Source: Bagarius yarrelli (taxonomy: Eukaryota > Chordata > Actinopteri > Siluriformes > Sisoridae). Taken from it: a DNA stretch of 64,000 bases. Shown one piece after another: positions 12,254 through 24,189 of the stretch. Both the position numbers and the translations under genes were made by a program. Position 1 is the stretch's first letter, and the number at the start of each line of letters is the position of its first letter. Below the pieces are notes generated by a model. That model was not told where the DNA came from, searched no databases, and worked only from the letters and a program-made list of their open reading frames with translations. The stretch is taken from assembly GCA_005784505.1 (NCBI GenBank), contig VCAZ01000360.1, positions 80,001-144,000 on the forward strand. Direction: 5' to 3'.

Positions 12254-12284
<31 letters not shown>
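12254..12284. repeat. (CA)n microsatellite
   Basis: About 15 CA units. Confidence 0.92.
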
Positions 12285-12286
<2 letters not shown>

Positions 12287-12289
12287 TCA

Positions 12290-13460
12290 TAACTCATAAA
12301 ACATTTCATATTGATGTATAAACAATAGCTATAAAAGAAAATACTCTTAAAAACATTGTAAAAGCTTCAGCGGAACAAACCATTTTGCAAAGTTAGGGGA
12401 GGTGTTAATCTGTACCTTAAGTCACTGTTTTTACATTTTGTTAGGTTACGTAAGGTTTAAGAAGAAACGCCTGGTACATGCTAGCTTCTTTATCTTTATA
12501 TTCCTTTTAGAAAGTTGCAGAGGCGCCAGTTAGCTTTGGTGCTAGGAGGATCTGGACCCGGGTGCCGGAGACTCAGACGAGCAGGTCAGTAACGGGAAGC
12601 TAACGAGTGTGTGAGGGGTTTGTGTATAAATAGTGTGAGTGATTGTGATGGACTGATGAGGTGCAGGTGTATCTGGTTGGGTGTGGAATCGGGTGTGGCC
12701 GTGATAATAATAATGAGTTATGTCATGTTTATAATGATTTATGAATGAAGGTGATTGTTTGTTGTGGGTAATGCTAACATGCTAACACTACATCAATAAC
12801 TGCTTTTAACTGGTTTCGGATCAGTAGAAACAGAACAGAGAGGTGAAGTGAACGGAACTCATTAACATTTAAAGAAACAGGAACTGAAACGGGAACAGAA
12901 TTGATTTTAACAGGGAAAAATGAGGTTTATTTTAGTTTACCGATGAGAATTTTTGATGAAAGTAAATTACAAAGTTTTCATAAAGACCCTAAAGAATCAG
13001 ATTAACCTGTAAAAAATGGACATTAGATGACACCTTTAAATACCAATAAAACCCCACTTTGCTGGTTGTGGTTAAATTGCACTTGTTTTTTGTTAAATTT
13101 ACGCTGCTGTGATGTCGTATGTCAGCTGACAAGATCAACAGGTACACCCCCGATAACACACTCTTTTAAACAGGAAGTATGTATTAACTCAGATGTACAA
13201 TGTGAATTTGGATTCAGGAAGCGATGATTAAATTCTGCTGATGACCCTGATGAGGTTCTGCATGTGTCAGTACTCAGTACTCGCTGATCTGAACCATTCT
13301 CCGAAAATACAGCTGTTCGCTCTCACCACAGCTGGATTCAGTCTCTTATTTTATCATCTTTCTGCTGGTATTTTCACAGGAATTCACCCAGAAAACTCCA
13401 ACATACCTGTTTTGTTTGTTTTGGATGTTTAAGGATAGAAAGTGTGTTAGATAAAGAGAA
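12290..13460. other. Upstream intergenic, 12.3-13.5 kb: no gene seen
   Basis: Unique AT-rich DNA, no coding signal. Confidence 0.5.
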
Positions 13461-13463
13461 AAC

Positions 13464-13466
<3 letters not shown>

Positions 13467-13501
<35 letters not shown>

Positions 13502-13747
13502 GGAAACAGCTCGGGGTAAAGTCGAGTCCTCTGTCCTCCGTCTCCCCCCCGCGTGATCTGAACAGCTGCAGGGTCGAGTGTGCTCCCGGGAGCTGAGCGC
13601 TCCTCCTGCCTGAAAAAAAAAGGTTGCGTTGGTTAATTTTTTTTTCTTCTGGTTTGACGCTGACACATTGAACACGTTGAGGCATAAAACTTGATGGATT
13701 CCAGAGTTTACCGAGACGCTCTGGAGGGAACAGAGATCGTATATAAT

Positions 13748-13784
<37 letters not shown>

Positions 13785-13905
13785 GAGGGGGAGAGAGAGG
13801 GAGAAAAAGAGGTAGAGCGAGAAAGGGGGGGAAGAGCGAGGTAGAGAGAGTGGTAGAGAGAGAGGTAGAGAGAGACAGAGAGAGAGAGAGACAGACTGCC
13901 AGACA
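13467..13905. repeat. GA-rich segments flanking a unique block
   Basis: GA at 13467-13496, and GA/GGTAGA-type polypurine at 13751-13900. The unique sequence between them has no recognised gene. Confidence 0.85.
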
Positions 13906-14319
13906 CTCAGTGAACGAGAGAAAAGCAATAATGAACTATGGTTATAGGAACGTCTCTAGCATTGCATTTCCGAAGGCCAGAAAAGAGAGGAAATGCACTG
14001 GTTACAGTACATCCCCCTGACCTCTCTGAGTGCTAAACTACCCCCTCTCCTCTCTCAGCCCCCACCGCTGCCCTCAAGGGCTGAAAATGTGTAAACCAGA
14101 CAGCCGAGCGCATCCTGGAATGGACAAACGGAGGGAAAAGGACGAGAGGCATGAAAAGAGGGATAAGGCCAGGCTAAGCTCAGGCTGAACAGACTTAACG
14201 TAGCGCTAATGTGAGGACCACACAGCCTCCGGGATGTGCTGCCGTCACCTGGACTCAGAAGAGTTCTACAGAACTGCCCGGATCCTGCTACCGAACCCTT
14301 ACTGGTCTCACCTGTCCAA

Positions 14320-14712
14320 CTGCACCCCTTAAATTCAATCCCTCGTCTCCATGCCTTGTCCTTTCACCCCTATGACTTATTCCCGGAACTGGGACCCCAC
14401 CCCCCATCTCCCCCTTAAGCTCACTCAAAATTCACCCTCCACAAACTCAAACTTTTTCCCCCAAAACAAAATCGTACCCCTTTATTACCCCCCCCCATCC
14501 ATACTCACTCACCGCTTTTAAACCCACCCCATCAAACTACCCCCAAACCTACCACTGAAACTCACTCCCTGTACTCCTTCCCACACTCCCCCACCTAGAA
14601 CTCACCTCCAATAATTAAAAAAACTCACCCCTCTGGCTTTCACCCACTCGTACTAACTGCCTACACCATGTCCTCCCCCCTACCTCTACTACCCCACTTG
14701 CCCTCGCCTTTA
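14320..14712. repeat. G-depleted, C-rich skewed tract
   Basis: From about 14395 to 14712 the + strand has roughly one G per 25 bases while C is close to half. A loose aactcacccc-type word recurs every 30-60 bp (near 14420, 14502, 14558, 14597 and 14625), suggesting an eroded minisatellite. Confidence 0.6.
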
Positions 14713-14813
14713 CTGTAATCTTATCATAAACAATTTGCACCTGTTTCGTTTAAATCCCATCAGTCAGTGTGTTTGAAGCCAAAATAAATATCATGGCGGC
14801 ACAAAACATTAGC

Positions 14814-14862
14814 ACACACACGCGCACGCACACACACACGCACGCACACACACGCACGCACA
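14814..14862. repeat. (CACG)/(CA)n mixed repeat
   Basis: CA units with regular CG interruptions, a potential Z-DNA former. Confidence 0.88.
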
Positions 14863-15145
14863 AAAACCGCAAAACTTTCCCTAATAAGACTTAATGATTC
14901 TAATATTAGTAGTAATAATATTTTTATTACATTTGAGTTTCCTGTAAAAACAGAAGTTTTAGTTTATCTGACGGATCAGTTTAAAGACTTTAAGCGGTGT
15001 TTAAACATCAGAAACAACACAACAATAAACACTCTCTCTCTTATCCAGCTGTTACTGACAAACATCTGTTCAGTTTATTTATTCTGAAAATTTACTAAAA
15101 ATATTATCATGATTTTTGACCCTCAAAGTTTTTAACGTTTTAATG

Positions 15146-15178
15146 CAAATCTATCTATCTTTATTGAGTTTATCTATC

Positions 15179-15224
<46 letters not shown>

Positions 15225-15251
15225 CATCTATCTATCTATCTTCTTATGAGT

Positions 15252-15311
<60 letters not shown>

Positions 15312-15350
15312 ATCTATCTATCTATCTATCTATCTCTATCTTTATTGAGT

Positions 15351-15437
<87 letters not shown>

Positions 15438-15504
15438 ACTATCTGATCATCTATCTAGCTATCTATCTATCTATCTCTATCTATCTATCTATCTATCTAT
15501 ATAG

Positions 15505-15555
<51 letters not shown>
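15146..15555. repeat. (TATC)n tetranucleotide array, 0.4 kb
   Basis: TATC repeats interrupted by tttattgagtttatc-like breaks at 15160, about 15243 and 15341. Open frames through it (ISLSIYLS-type) are artefacts. Confidence 0.95.
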
Positions 15556-15559
15556 AATG

Positions 15560-15810
15560 TCCATTTGACTTGAAATAATGTTAAAAATCAGTTTAATGTT
15601 ATTAGACAGCGAGAGGACAGGTGAGGTTCCTCAGACAGGATGGAGGCATATAAACACTCAGAGAAGCACAGATGACTTGAAGACGGGAGCTAGACAGACG
15701 GGGCAATTACTACTGTCTAAGGGGAATTACTGCTTATCTATCTGAGCTTATCTTAGTGGGCTTAGTAAAAGAACAGTCCGGTAGTGTGAGTGTGGACCTG
15801 ACGAAGAAAC

Positions 15811-15845
<35 letters not shown>

Positions 15846-15993
15846 TGTGAGTGTGACGGTTATATTGACATGCTAATGAGTGACTATTTGTCACAGATGA
15901 ACCGGATTCTCTCACCACCCAGCATCAGCGCACAGCTTCTCCTGAGTCCTGTATGGATTCACCTGTTTACAATCACCTTTACGTAAACACGCT

Positions 15994-16034
<41 letters not shown>

Positions 16035-17298
16035 CTGAGTCTGGTCTTAGACTAGAAATGGTCTCTTTTCATAGCTGCTAGATTCCTGAAGACGTCCTGA
16101 CTAAATCATCCACAGTGGATCAGTACAGTGTGTCTCTGTTATTCTCTACTCCTCACTTACCTGCGCTACTTGCTATTGCTATTCACTGTGTTTGATTGAC
16201 TACCAACATCTCAGTTACACTAATAGGTAGCTACAGGTGCAGTCGATGAGTATCGGTGTAATCGGAAGTGTGTGTTATCTGGCGGCACTTGCAGCTCGGT
16301 GACATTTCTTTAGTAATGTTATTTTATTAAACAGTGAATAAAATTAATAAAAGTTAATAAATAATGTTTATAATATTATAATATATTTATCCATAATGAG
16401 AAAATATTTATTTTTAAAATTTATTTACATTTGAAAATATGTTTTATTTTAGTTGAAGCATTTTGCTAAATTATTTAGTAAATAAACTGATATACTAAAA
16501 AAAGTGTAATATTTAATTATTCGGTTATTGATGTTAATGATGATGTTAAATTCGTGTGATTTGTGTCCAGCGGGTCGCCCCCTCACAGCTCAGTTTCTGA
16601 AGATTCATTTTTATCTTTCTAGTTCTGCTATTTGACACCGGTGAGGTTCCACCAATGCCGGATTCTGTTTGTTGATATGACTTTCTGCTCCAGTGGCCTC
16701 CAACGGTCAGTACAGTACAGCCTTCTGGACCAGAGGAACTTTCTCTTTGTGTGAACATTCACAATAAAACACAGGATTAAACCCTTAATAAAACTCTTAA
16801 ATTAGAAACAAACACTATAAAATGATATTATCAGTCGAACTCTGTGAATATTTGCTCTGAGAAAAAAACACTTAATTAATAGGAAAAACCGTCACATATG
16901 AGATCATGTAGAACCGACAGAATAAATGAAATAATAAATAAAGTAGGCGCTTGGATGGAGGGTTGGAGGCTCTGCTGTCTGTTGTAAGAGGACTCCAACC
17001 ACAACTGTGGAAGACAACCACTTCCACCCTGAGCGGCAGGGACGGATCTGGTAAGAAAAAAATTAATTAAAATGAAACAAATTTTTAAAAAAAAACCATA
17101 AAAAAGTATTTATGAGTAGCTTATTAACATGTTATTACACACTTACTACTCTGGATACCTTCATCGTTTGATCTTAAAAGTAAGAGTATGTAATAATAAA
17201 TAACATATAAACCAGTAACAGCTTGTGAGAATGCAGTACTGTGTGTTTCCTGAGATGATATATTCTCCACCGAATCCTTAGAAGACAATTTGTAACTC

Positions 17299-17300
<2 letters not shown>
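15560..17300. other. Upstream intergenic, 15.6-17.3 kb: no gene seen
   Basis: GT run 15811-15843, CA run 15999-16032, then AT-rich unique DNA. No coding signal. Confidence 0.5.

Positions 17301-17302
<2 letters not shown>

Positions 17303-17338
<36 letters not shown>
17303..17338. repeat. (GT)n microsatellite
   Basis: About 18 GT units. Confidence 0.92.
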
Positions 17339-17339
<1 letters not shown>

Positions 17340-17880
17340 TTTTACAGGGACCAAATGTTTCTGTCTGACTGATAATATAATAAGTTGCCAGTCCGGCGTC
17401 GGAGCAGAAACGCTTTCTTGAAATGCAACAAAACAAAAGTATAAAGTTGAAGAACGACGCTGAGCTGAAAGACATCCGAAGTGAAAACAACAGGAGAAAC
17501 GAGGGCATCAAACAGACGATGGACGAGATACATCACACACCTGCGAGTGGCCTTCGAGTGCCGAGTGCAGAGAGGGTTCCAGGTTTGAAGATGAAGAAGA
17601 AACTGATGTTTTTTATGTCCATTTTAAAGGAAACAACAGAATGCCGTCCGGTTCATTGTAGGTTCTTTTGATGTTTTCTGGAAAAAAGACTAAAAAGCAA
17701 GATGTGTCAGATGTGGTCAGGTTGGTGTGTCAGATGTGTTAGGTGTGTTAGGTGTGTCGATAGTATTGAGGCTCCTGTGTGTAAAGAAAGTCTGATATGA
17801 TTCTTTGAGGAACCCTAGGATTCAGGTTTAGGGTTTGGTCAGCTCCACCAAGAGGGGGGGGGGGGGGGTTGGGTTGGGTT

Positions 17881-18320
17881 AGTGATGTGGAATTATGTGG
17901 AGTTACGGTATGTTAAATGATGTTGGAGTGATTTTGAGTAATGTAAAGTGATGTCGAGTGATGTCAAGTGATTTGGAATGATGTGGAGTGCTGTGGAGTG
18001 ATTTAGAGTGATGTGATTTGAAGTGATTATAGAGTGCTGTGGAGTAATTTGGAGTGATATAGAGTGATGTGATTTGAAGTGATTATAGAGTGCTGTGGAG
18101 TAATTTGGAGTGATTTGAAGTTGTGTGGAGTGATTTGAAGTGATTTAAAGTGGTATGGAGTGATGTAGAGTGATGTGAAGTGGTCTGGAGTGATGTGGAG
18201 TGATTTGGAGTTATGTGGAGTGAAGTTGAGTGATTTGGAGTGATATAGAGTGATGTAAAGTGATTTTAAGTGATATAGAGTGCTGTGGACTGATTTGGAG
18301 TGATGTAAAGTGATGTGGAT
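17881..18320. repeat. Degenerate minisatellite of about 10-11-bp units
   Basis: Repeated gtgatgtgga / gtgatttgga / gtgctgtgga variants over 440 bp, preceded by a G run (17855-17867). It includes a 54-bp near-identical internal duplication (gatgtgatttgaagtgatta at about 18010 and 18066). Confidence 0.85.
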
Positions 18321-18370
18321 GAGGTTGAGGAAGTATCTAAGCTGGAATTCAGACAGCAGGATGACGTGTC

Positions 18371-18479
<109 letters not shown>

Positions 18480-18540
18480 TTTCTAGTGGAAATGATTGTT
18501 TATTTAATAATACAAAAAAAAACCCTAAACAACGTTTCAC

Positions 18541-18740
18541 TTTTTTCTCTTTCATTATTTTCTCTCTCTACCTTCCTATCTCTTTCTCTCCCTCTCTCTA
18601 CCCCCCCTTCCTTTAATTTTTTTTCTTTTACTGTTGCTCTTTCTTCAACCCTCTTTTTTTTCTTTCTTTCTTTCTTTCCTTCTTTTCTTTTCTTTCTCTG
18701 TCACTCTTTCTTCTTTCTCTAGCTTTGTCATTATTTCTCT

Positions 18741-18782
<42 letters not shown>
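18541..18782. repeat. CT/CTTT pyrimidine-rich array
   Basis: Pyrimidine-rich partner of the GA array 60 bp away; together they form an inverted purine/pyrimidine pair. Confidence 0.88.
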
Positions 18783-18786
<4 letters not shown>

Positions 18787-19050
18787 ACACCCTCTGGCCT
18801 GTAAAATCTGTCACCTCATACGACACACTCATCAGGCTTTAAAACTCCACACACACCCATGAGTCAGTAAGTGCAGAAAAGGAGAAAGGGTTCTTTCAAG
18901 ACGAAAGGGTGCAGCGTGAGACGTGAAGAAACAAAAATAACAATAAGATCATGAAGAAGCAGGTGGAGTTTCACACCAACCAACATCACTCTGTTTTTAA
19001 AATATGTTTCAATTAAACTGTTCAATTTCAGATATGAAATCCAGGCTGAC

Positions 19051-19150
19051 AGTTAGGGGCCCTGCTCAGGGGCCCCCAGTTGGCAGCTTGGCACTGTTGG
19101 GAATTGAACCAGTGAGCTTCTGATCAACACCTTAAACACTGCGATCCCAC
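19051..19150 (-). mobile_element. SINE copy, reverse orientation
   Basis: ggccctgctcaggggccccc, then ggcagcttggcactgttggg, then gaattgaaccagtgagcttc: the reverse complement of the SINE core and B-box region. Confidence 0.6.
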
Positions 19151-19236
19151 GACCTGGAAAACGAGAAGCTCTCATTAAGGACGAAACCCTTTTGATGAAG
19201 AGAAGTGGATCGAGTGAGTCTGGCAGCACATGAAAG

Positions 19237-19239
<3 letters not shown>

Positions 19240-19274
<35 letters not shown>

Positions 19275-19599
19275 CTGAGTGCTGAGAAACTTCTGTATCG
19301 TGTGCCACTTCAAAGCAAAGCAGCTGCGAAGACAGACGAGTGAAATTATTTGATAAGTGACACACACACACACACACACACACACATTTAGTGTTTATTA
19401 CTGTTTCCTCACAGTAAGAAAGTCTCAGGTTCGTATCCCCTGCAGGGCTCTTTCTGTGTGGTGTTTACATATTCTCCCTGTGTGTGTGTGTGTGTGTGTT
19501 TGTGTGTGTTTACTCCGGGTTCTCCAGTTACCTCATACACTATAAAAACATGTTTGATCAGTTGATTGGTAATTCTAAATAGCCCATAGGAGTGAGTGT

Positions 19600-19632
<33 letters not shown>
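19240..19632. repeat. Cluster of CA and GT microsatellites
   Basis: CA 19240-19272, CA 19361-19386, GT 19479-19509 and GT 19601-19632, with opposed orientations. Confidence 0.88.
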
Positions 19633-19633
<1 letters not shown>

Positions 19634-19807
19634 TTGTTTGTCTGTATGTTGCCCTGTCCAGGGTGACCCCTGTCCCTCACCCAATGACAGTTGGGATGAA
19701 CTCCAGCAGATTCCTGAGACCCTGATTAGGAATAAGTGGCTATAGATGATGGATGAATGGGTGGATTATGAGATTATGATGAATACTGGGGGAGGTTTTA
19801 GATTGGG

Positions 19808-19928
19808 TTCTAGTGCCACTGTTGGGCCCCTGAGCAAGGCCCCTAACCCAAATTGCTTAGTTGTATAAAAGAGAAAAATGTAAGTAGCTTTGTATAAGGA
19901 TGTCTACCAAATGCTGTAAATGTAAATT
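19808..19928 (+). mobile_element. SINE 3' part
   Basis: Core ccactgttgggcccctgagc followed by the tail ctaccaaatgctgtaaatgt, the L2-like 3' end typical of teleost tRNA-derived SINEs. Confidence 0.7.
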
Positions 19929-20010
19929 GTGGGATCGATTGCCAGCACCACCAAGTTGCCACTGATGGGCCCCTGAGTGAGGCCCCTCTACCAAATGCTG
20001 TAAATGTAGT
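19929..20010 (+). mobile_element. Second, internally deleted SINE in tandem
   Basis: Starts with a B-box-like ggatcgattgccagcaccac, then the core, then jumps straight to ctaccaaatgctgtaaatgt. It abuts the previous copy head to tail. Confidence 0.65.
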
Positions 20011-20019
20011 CACAATTAT

Positions 20020-20710
20020 GAGATTTTTTCATTTCTGTATAATTTTGATATCCCAAAATGGCGAATTAGCGTCTCATAATTATGACTCTTTTTGTCCTGT
20101 GTTTTTGCTCTGGTGTATCTGAAGGGGCAGAAATGGGCTTCGATACACATTATTACCCACACCACATACCGTAGCGCTGTATTTATCCACTGTATGTGTG
20201 TCTCTGAACAGGAAATCATCCACTCATTCCAATGAAAGAATCCATTTTAATCTGATTTTTATTTTACTCCTCGAAGCACTGCGTCGTTACTGGTGTGTTG
20301 TGTGGATTCAGACCACATGACTGATGATTTAACCCCCGGTGCACTCGGCGCTCGCCGTTAAAACTGCCCCGTCCCGCCCCGTCCCGCTCTCCAGAAGCAT
20401 GCGTCAGGGGAACCACTGGAAAAGGAAGGGGGGCAGATGGAAAAAAAGCGATGGAACCGAATCCTGAGACAGAAACCACAGCCTGATTTATTAACACATT
20501 CGTCAAGCACCTGCAAATCTTCCTAAACACACACATTACCCAGAATTCCCACGCCGACCCGCTGACCCAACAGAACCGCCTCTCTGCCCCGCCCAAAACT
20601 CCACCATTTGCGATGTGATGACGGGGTTCCAGTACCAACATTCACACCGGGGCGTCATTTCACACATCACCAATATTTAAATTCCACCTGCGTGTGTCTG
20701 GCAATGACGC
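20020..20710. other. Upstream intergenic, 20.0-20.7 kb: no gene seen
   Basis: Unique sequence, moderately GC-rich at 20330-20620. No coding signal. Confidence 0.5.
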
Positions 20711-20716
20711 AAGACT

Positions 20717-20868
20717 ACACACACACACACACCCACGCGCGCACACACACACACCGGTTTAACTGTGGGAGAGTTTGTGTGTCTGTGTGTGTGAGTGTGT
20801 GTGAGTGTGTGTGAGTATAATAGCACTAACAGATTCCAAACGGTATGCATGCAAATATCTGTGCATGT

Positions 20869-20901
<33 letters not shown>

Positions 20902-20903
20902 TG
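20717..20903. repeat. CA and GT microsatellites
   Basis: CA with CG interruptions (20717-20754), GT with GAGTGT interruptions (20771-20815) and GT (20870-20900). Confidence 0.88.
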
Positions 20904-21073
20904 TGTTTTATTTACTCAGCAGCTCGACTCCTGAATAATGCAGTCGAGTGTTTGTGTTTTCATTGTACTGAAACCGTACGGGTTTCAATTCTACACCCAG
21001 AAAAGGACAAAAGAAAAAATGTAAAAAATATTTTTTGTTGTCATATTAAGATTCTCCTGTTGAATCTTTGATA

Positions 21074-21400
21074 AACAGACAGACAGACAGTTAAATAGAC
21101 AGACAGACAGTTAAATAGACAGACAGACAGACAGTTAAATAGACAGACAGACAGACAGTTAAATAGGCAGACAGACATTAAATAGACAGACACAGTTAAA
21201 TAGGACGACAGGCAGAGGCAGACAGTTAAATAGACAGACAGACAGACAGACACTTAAATAGACAGACAGACAGTTAAATAGGGCAGACAGACAGTTTAAA
21301 TAGGCAGACAGACAGACAGTTAAATAGACAGACAGACACCACAGCAAGACAGATTGATTGATAGATAAATAGATCGATAGATAGATAGACAGATAGATAG
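21074..21400. repeat. GACA array with TTAAATAG interrupters
   Basis: Modules of (gaca)n followed by gttaaata repeat about ten times from 21074 to 21330, then give way to GATA-like units (21360-21400). Confidence 0.9.
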
Positions 21401-21490
21401 ATCTTTTCTCTTTCTGTCTCACACACCTAAATTTAACATACAGCGCTGATACTGGAGACTCCTTCCACACAGGTGCTGTGTGAGCGAGCG

Positions 21491-21504
21491 GTTACCATGG
21501 AAAC
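21491..21504. promoter_or_regulatory. RFX X-box-like palindrome
   Basis: gttaccatggaaac is one base from the RFX consensus. It is isolated in upstream intergenic DNA. Confidence 0.25.
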
Positions 21505-21627
21505 GAGATAGAAGTGTGCTGATTATCTGCAGCACACACACACACACACCTGCTTGGGTATCCCACATGCACACAGCTACACAGAGACAGATACGTAGAG
21601 CCCACAGTGTGTACGCATGCATTCTGT

Positions 21628-21633
21628 GTGCTG

Positions 21634-21682
<49 letters not shown>
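21628..21682. repeat. (CT)n(CA)n compound microsatellite
   Basis: CT run joined to a CA run. Confidence 0.9.
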
Positions 21683-21684
<2 letters not shown>

Positions 21685-21689
21685 AAGTT

Positions 21690-21788
21690 GCAGGGCCCTA
21701 ATGAGGCCCTGAGAGACCCTGCTAGCCTGTCAGTCATTTGCTGCACCACGCTGACATGTGGCTGACAAAAGCAACCAGCTATTTACTG

Positions 21789-21790
<2 letters not shown>
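21690..21790. promoter_or_regulatory. Candidate noncoding regulatory island
   Basis: Repeat-free block between two CA arrays with agggccctaatgaggccctg (nearly palindromic) and ctgacatgtggctgacaaaa. It resembles a conserved element; inference only. Confidence 0.2.

Positions 21791-21822
<32 letters not shown>
21790..21822. repeat. (CA)n microsatellite
   Basis: About 16 CA units. Confidence 0.92.
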
Positions 21823-21829
21823 GGAACAA

Positions 21830-23900
21830 GGGTGATGCATGTTGTTAAAAATGCTGCCCAGATTCACACCTCACCCTTTTGCCGTCATTATGAAGAACAG
21901 ATTTTAAACCAGTTTGTTATAAAGAGTGTTCGGAATTTATTTTTTTAATTTAATTTGTTTTATTTTGTTTTATAAATTTACAAATAAAGTCGCACAAACG
22001 GTGCGGCAGTTTTTGACTCCCGTCTCATGGATATTTAAACACACGAGGACAAAGAGCCGACGGGACTCCCTGCAGTCTGAGATAAAAATGGAATTAGTCG
22101 AATATATATATAATTTTCGGTGTTTAATTAGTAAATGAGCTAATAATTAAAATTAGATGTTTATTTGGTACCAATCCGATTGAATCAGCCTCATGATGTA
22201 ACTTTATACTGTCTGATCTCCAACAGCCAATCAGATTCACTCATTTATACTCATTTCCTAAAGCCGAGCTCTGATTGGTCAAAAGCTCTGTAGTCAGACT
22301 GGACTGGACCAGGTGACCTCTGAAGAGACATTTATTCAACAGACAATGTTAGATTGATGATCGGAAAATCAAGAGTTCGATTCTCAGCACCACCAGCTGA
22401 GGGGCCCCTGAGTAGGGCCCTTAACTCTTAACTGCTCGAAATGATTTAAAATAAATAAGTTGTTTTGGATTAGGGCGTCCACCAAATGCCAGAAATGTAA
22501 ATGTTTTATTTGGAACATTAAGGACACAACATAAACACAACGTTAGAACAACATTAGCCGTAGCTAAAGCAGATATAGAATAAAAATACGCCATTTTTTG
22601 CTTTCGGTTCATCATTATATCGTTATAATTTGCGTTATTAAGCTAGTATTACATCGGATATATTTAAAATAATCATTTTAATCTCAACTGCTGACCCCTA
22701 AAGCTGATTTTTTTTATTGTTTAGCTTTTGCGCGTATTTTACGTTAAAAAAATCTGAGCAACAAAATTGTGACGGAGAACCCTCCATTTACGACAGGGTT
22801 CCATTCTGGGGGAAAAAAAACGATCTGAAGTGTAAATAGGGTAAGTGGATTTGGGTAAACCGTCTGTGATGCGTTCTAAAGTAGCCCAAGCTAACAAAGC
22901 ACAATACACTACCAAAAAGTGCGCGTAAGCTGAGCAAACACCAACCACCAGGTGGCGGTAGATGCACATTCTGATAATACCACTTTAATGTCACGCTTTT
23001 TTGGTTTAAAATTTCAAAAATATATTTTGTCATAATTCGTAAATATCCAAAATCGAGGGTTATTTATGCTAATCTGGTAGCTATGCCCGTCCCTAGCGAC
23101 GTCCTTAGTAACAGGACACGTCTGTGCTGTAGATGCCTTTTCTTTAACTTTTTTATATATATATTTTTTATAATGGTGGTCCTGTACTGGCGAATAAGCG
23201 ACTTTGAGGTTTAAGATAACAGATAAACGACGCTGAGACTTGAGGAAATGAAGAAAAGCTGAAGCAAATGCTAGTGAAGATAAAGCCGAGCTCCTCTCGT
23301 GTTTAGGGAACAGGACGTGTCCCTTTAGCGCACAAATCCGACTCGCGAAAGAAAGAAAGAAAAAAAATCTCTGTAGCCTCAGCAAATTCCCTGGATCCGA
23401 GCCGCGAGCTCCTCGAGGAGCTAATGACCCATACAGAGTAATCACCTCAAACAAACACTTCATCAGAGGTGCTCAGACATGTCCACCTGGCACGCACACA
23501 GGGAAAGAGAGAGACAATACACACACACACACACGAGCTGAGGAGCTAATTTGTATGGTGGTAACTCTAAACTCACACTGTGTCTCTGCATGTTTCTTCA
23601 GGGTGGGTAAAATTCGGACTCGGATCCGCCGCTTTAGCCCGGGACAATACCTGAGAGATTACAGTTCCACTTCCTCTTCTTACATGTAGCCGTAGGCAGA
23701 CGAGACGCTAATAACGCTCATAAATCTGAGCGAGGGTGAAAGTCAGAATAAAACGATGTGTAACTCGTTCATTTACAAATACAAACGCAACTAACTCCAT
23801 GCACGTTATCTTACGCTGACGGGTTCTGATCTCTGATTGGTCAGACGGTTTACCCTGACACGTTTCCACAGCAACAGCTCAGTTTTTCAGTAAAGAAAGG
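21830..23900. other. Upstream intergenic, 21.8-23.9 kb: no gene seen
   Basis: AT-rich unique DNA plus the SINE copy at 22318-22502. A 149-codon minus-strand open frame at 23014-23463 shows no recognisable domain. Confidence 0.5.
22318..22502 (+). mobile_element. tRNA-derived SINE, near full length
   Basis: B-box-like agagttcgattctcagcacc, diverged core gaggggcccctgagtagggc and tail cgtccaccaaatgccagaaa. Confidence 0.68.
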
Positions 23901-23907
23901 GGAAGTG

Positions 23908-24040
23908 GTGGCTCAGTGAGGACTCAGTGTTGGACTGCTAACTGAAAGATCAGGGTTCGATTCCCAGCACCACCAATTTGCCACTGTTGGGCCCCTGAGC
24001 AAGGCCCTTAACCCCAATTGCTCAGTTGGATAAAAGAGAT
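23908..24040 (+). mobile_element. tRNA-derived SINE, best-preserved head
   Basis: A-box-like ggtggctcagtgagg, B-box agggttcgattcccagcacc, core ccactgttgggcccctgagc and ggataaaagagataaatg. The usual tail is missing and DNA-element-like sequence follows directly. Confidence 0.75.
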
Positions 24041-24185
24041 AAATGAACTACGACGTCACAGCAGCGCCGCCACTTTTTTCCCGCCATTTTGGAATATGGT
24101 GTGTCATCTCTCCAGCGGGATCATGGGACAGTAAAGTGTCCATCGTATGTGTCATTCAGAATCCCGGCGGAGGCAGTAGATTTTT
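24041..24185 (-). mobile_element. Partial, inverted copy of the 8117-type element
   Basis: 24122-24151 is the reverse complement of 8240-8269 with a single mismatch; surrounding similarity is weaker. It sits immediately after a SINE. Confidence 0.5.
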
Positions 24186-24189
24186 ACAC

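Noticed and set aside
13346..13928. Overlapping minus-strand open frames of about 185 codons
   Set aside because: Driven by two CT-rich complements of GA arrays; the short unique middle has no recognisable similarity.
15116..15556. 146-codon frame of repeated YLSI residues
   Set aside because: TATC tetranucleotide repeat read in frame; not a protein.
23014..23463. 149-codon minus-strand open frame
   Set aside because: No domain, hydrophobic or compositional signature, no splice context; consistent with chance openness.
23930..23975. Possible tRNA gene (A-box and B-box-like words)
   Set aside because: Part of a SINE head repeated about ten times in the window; no cloverleaf with paired acceptor stem.
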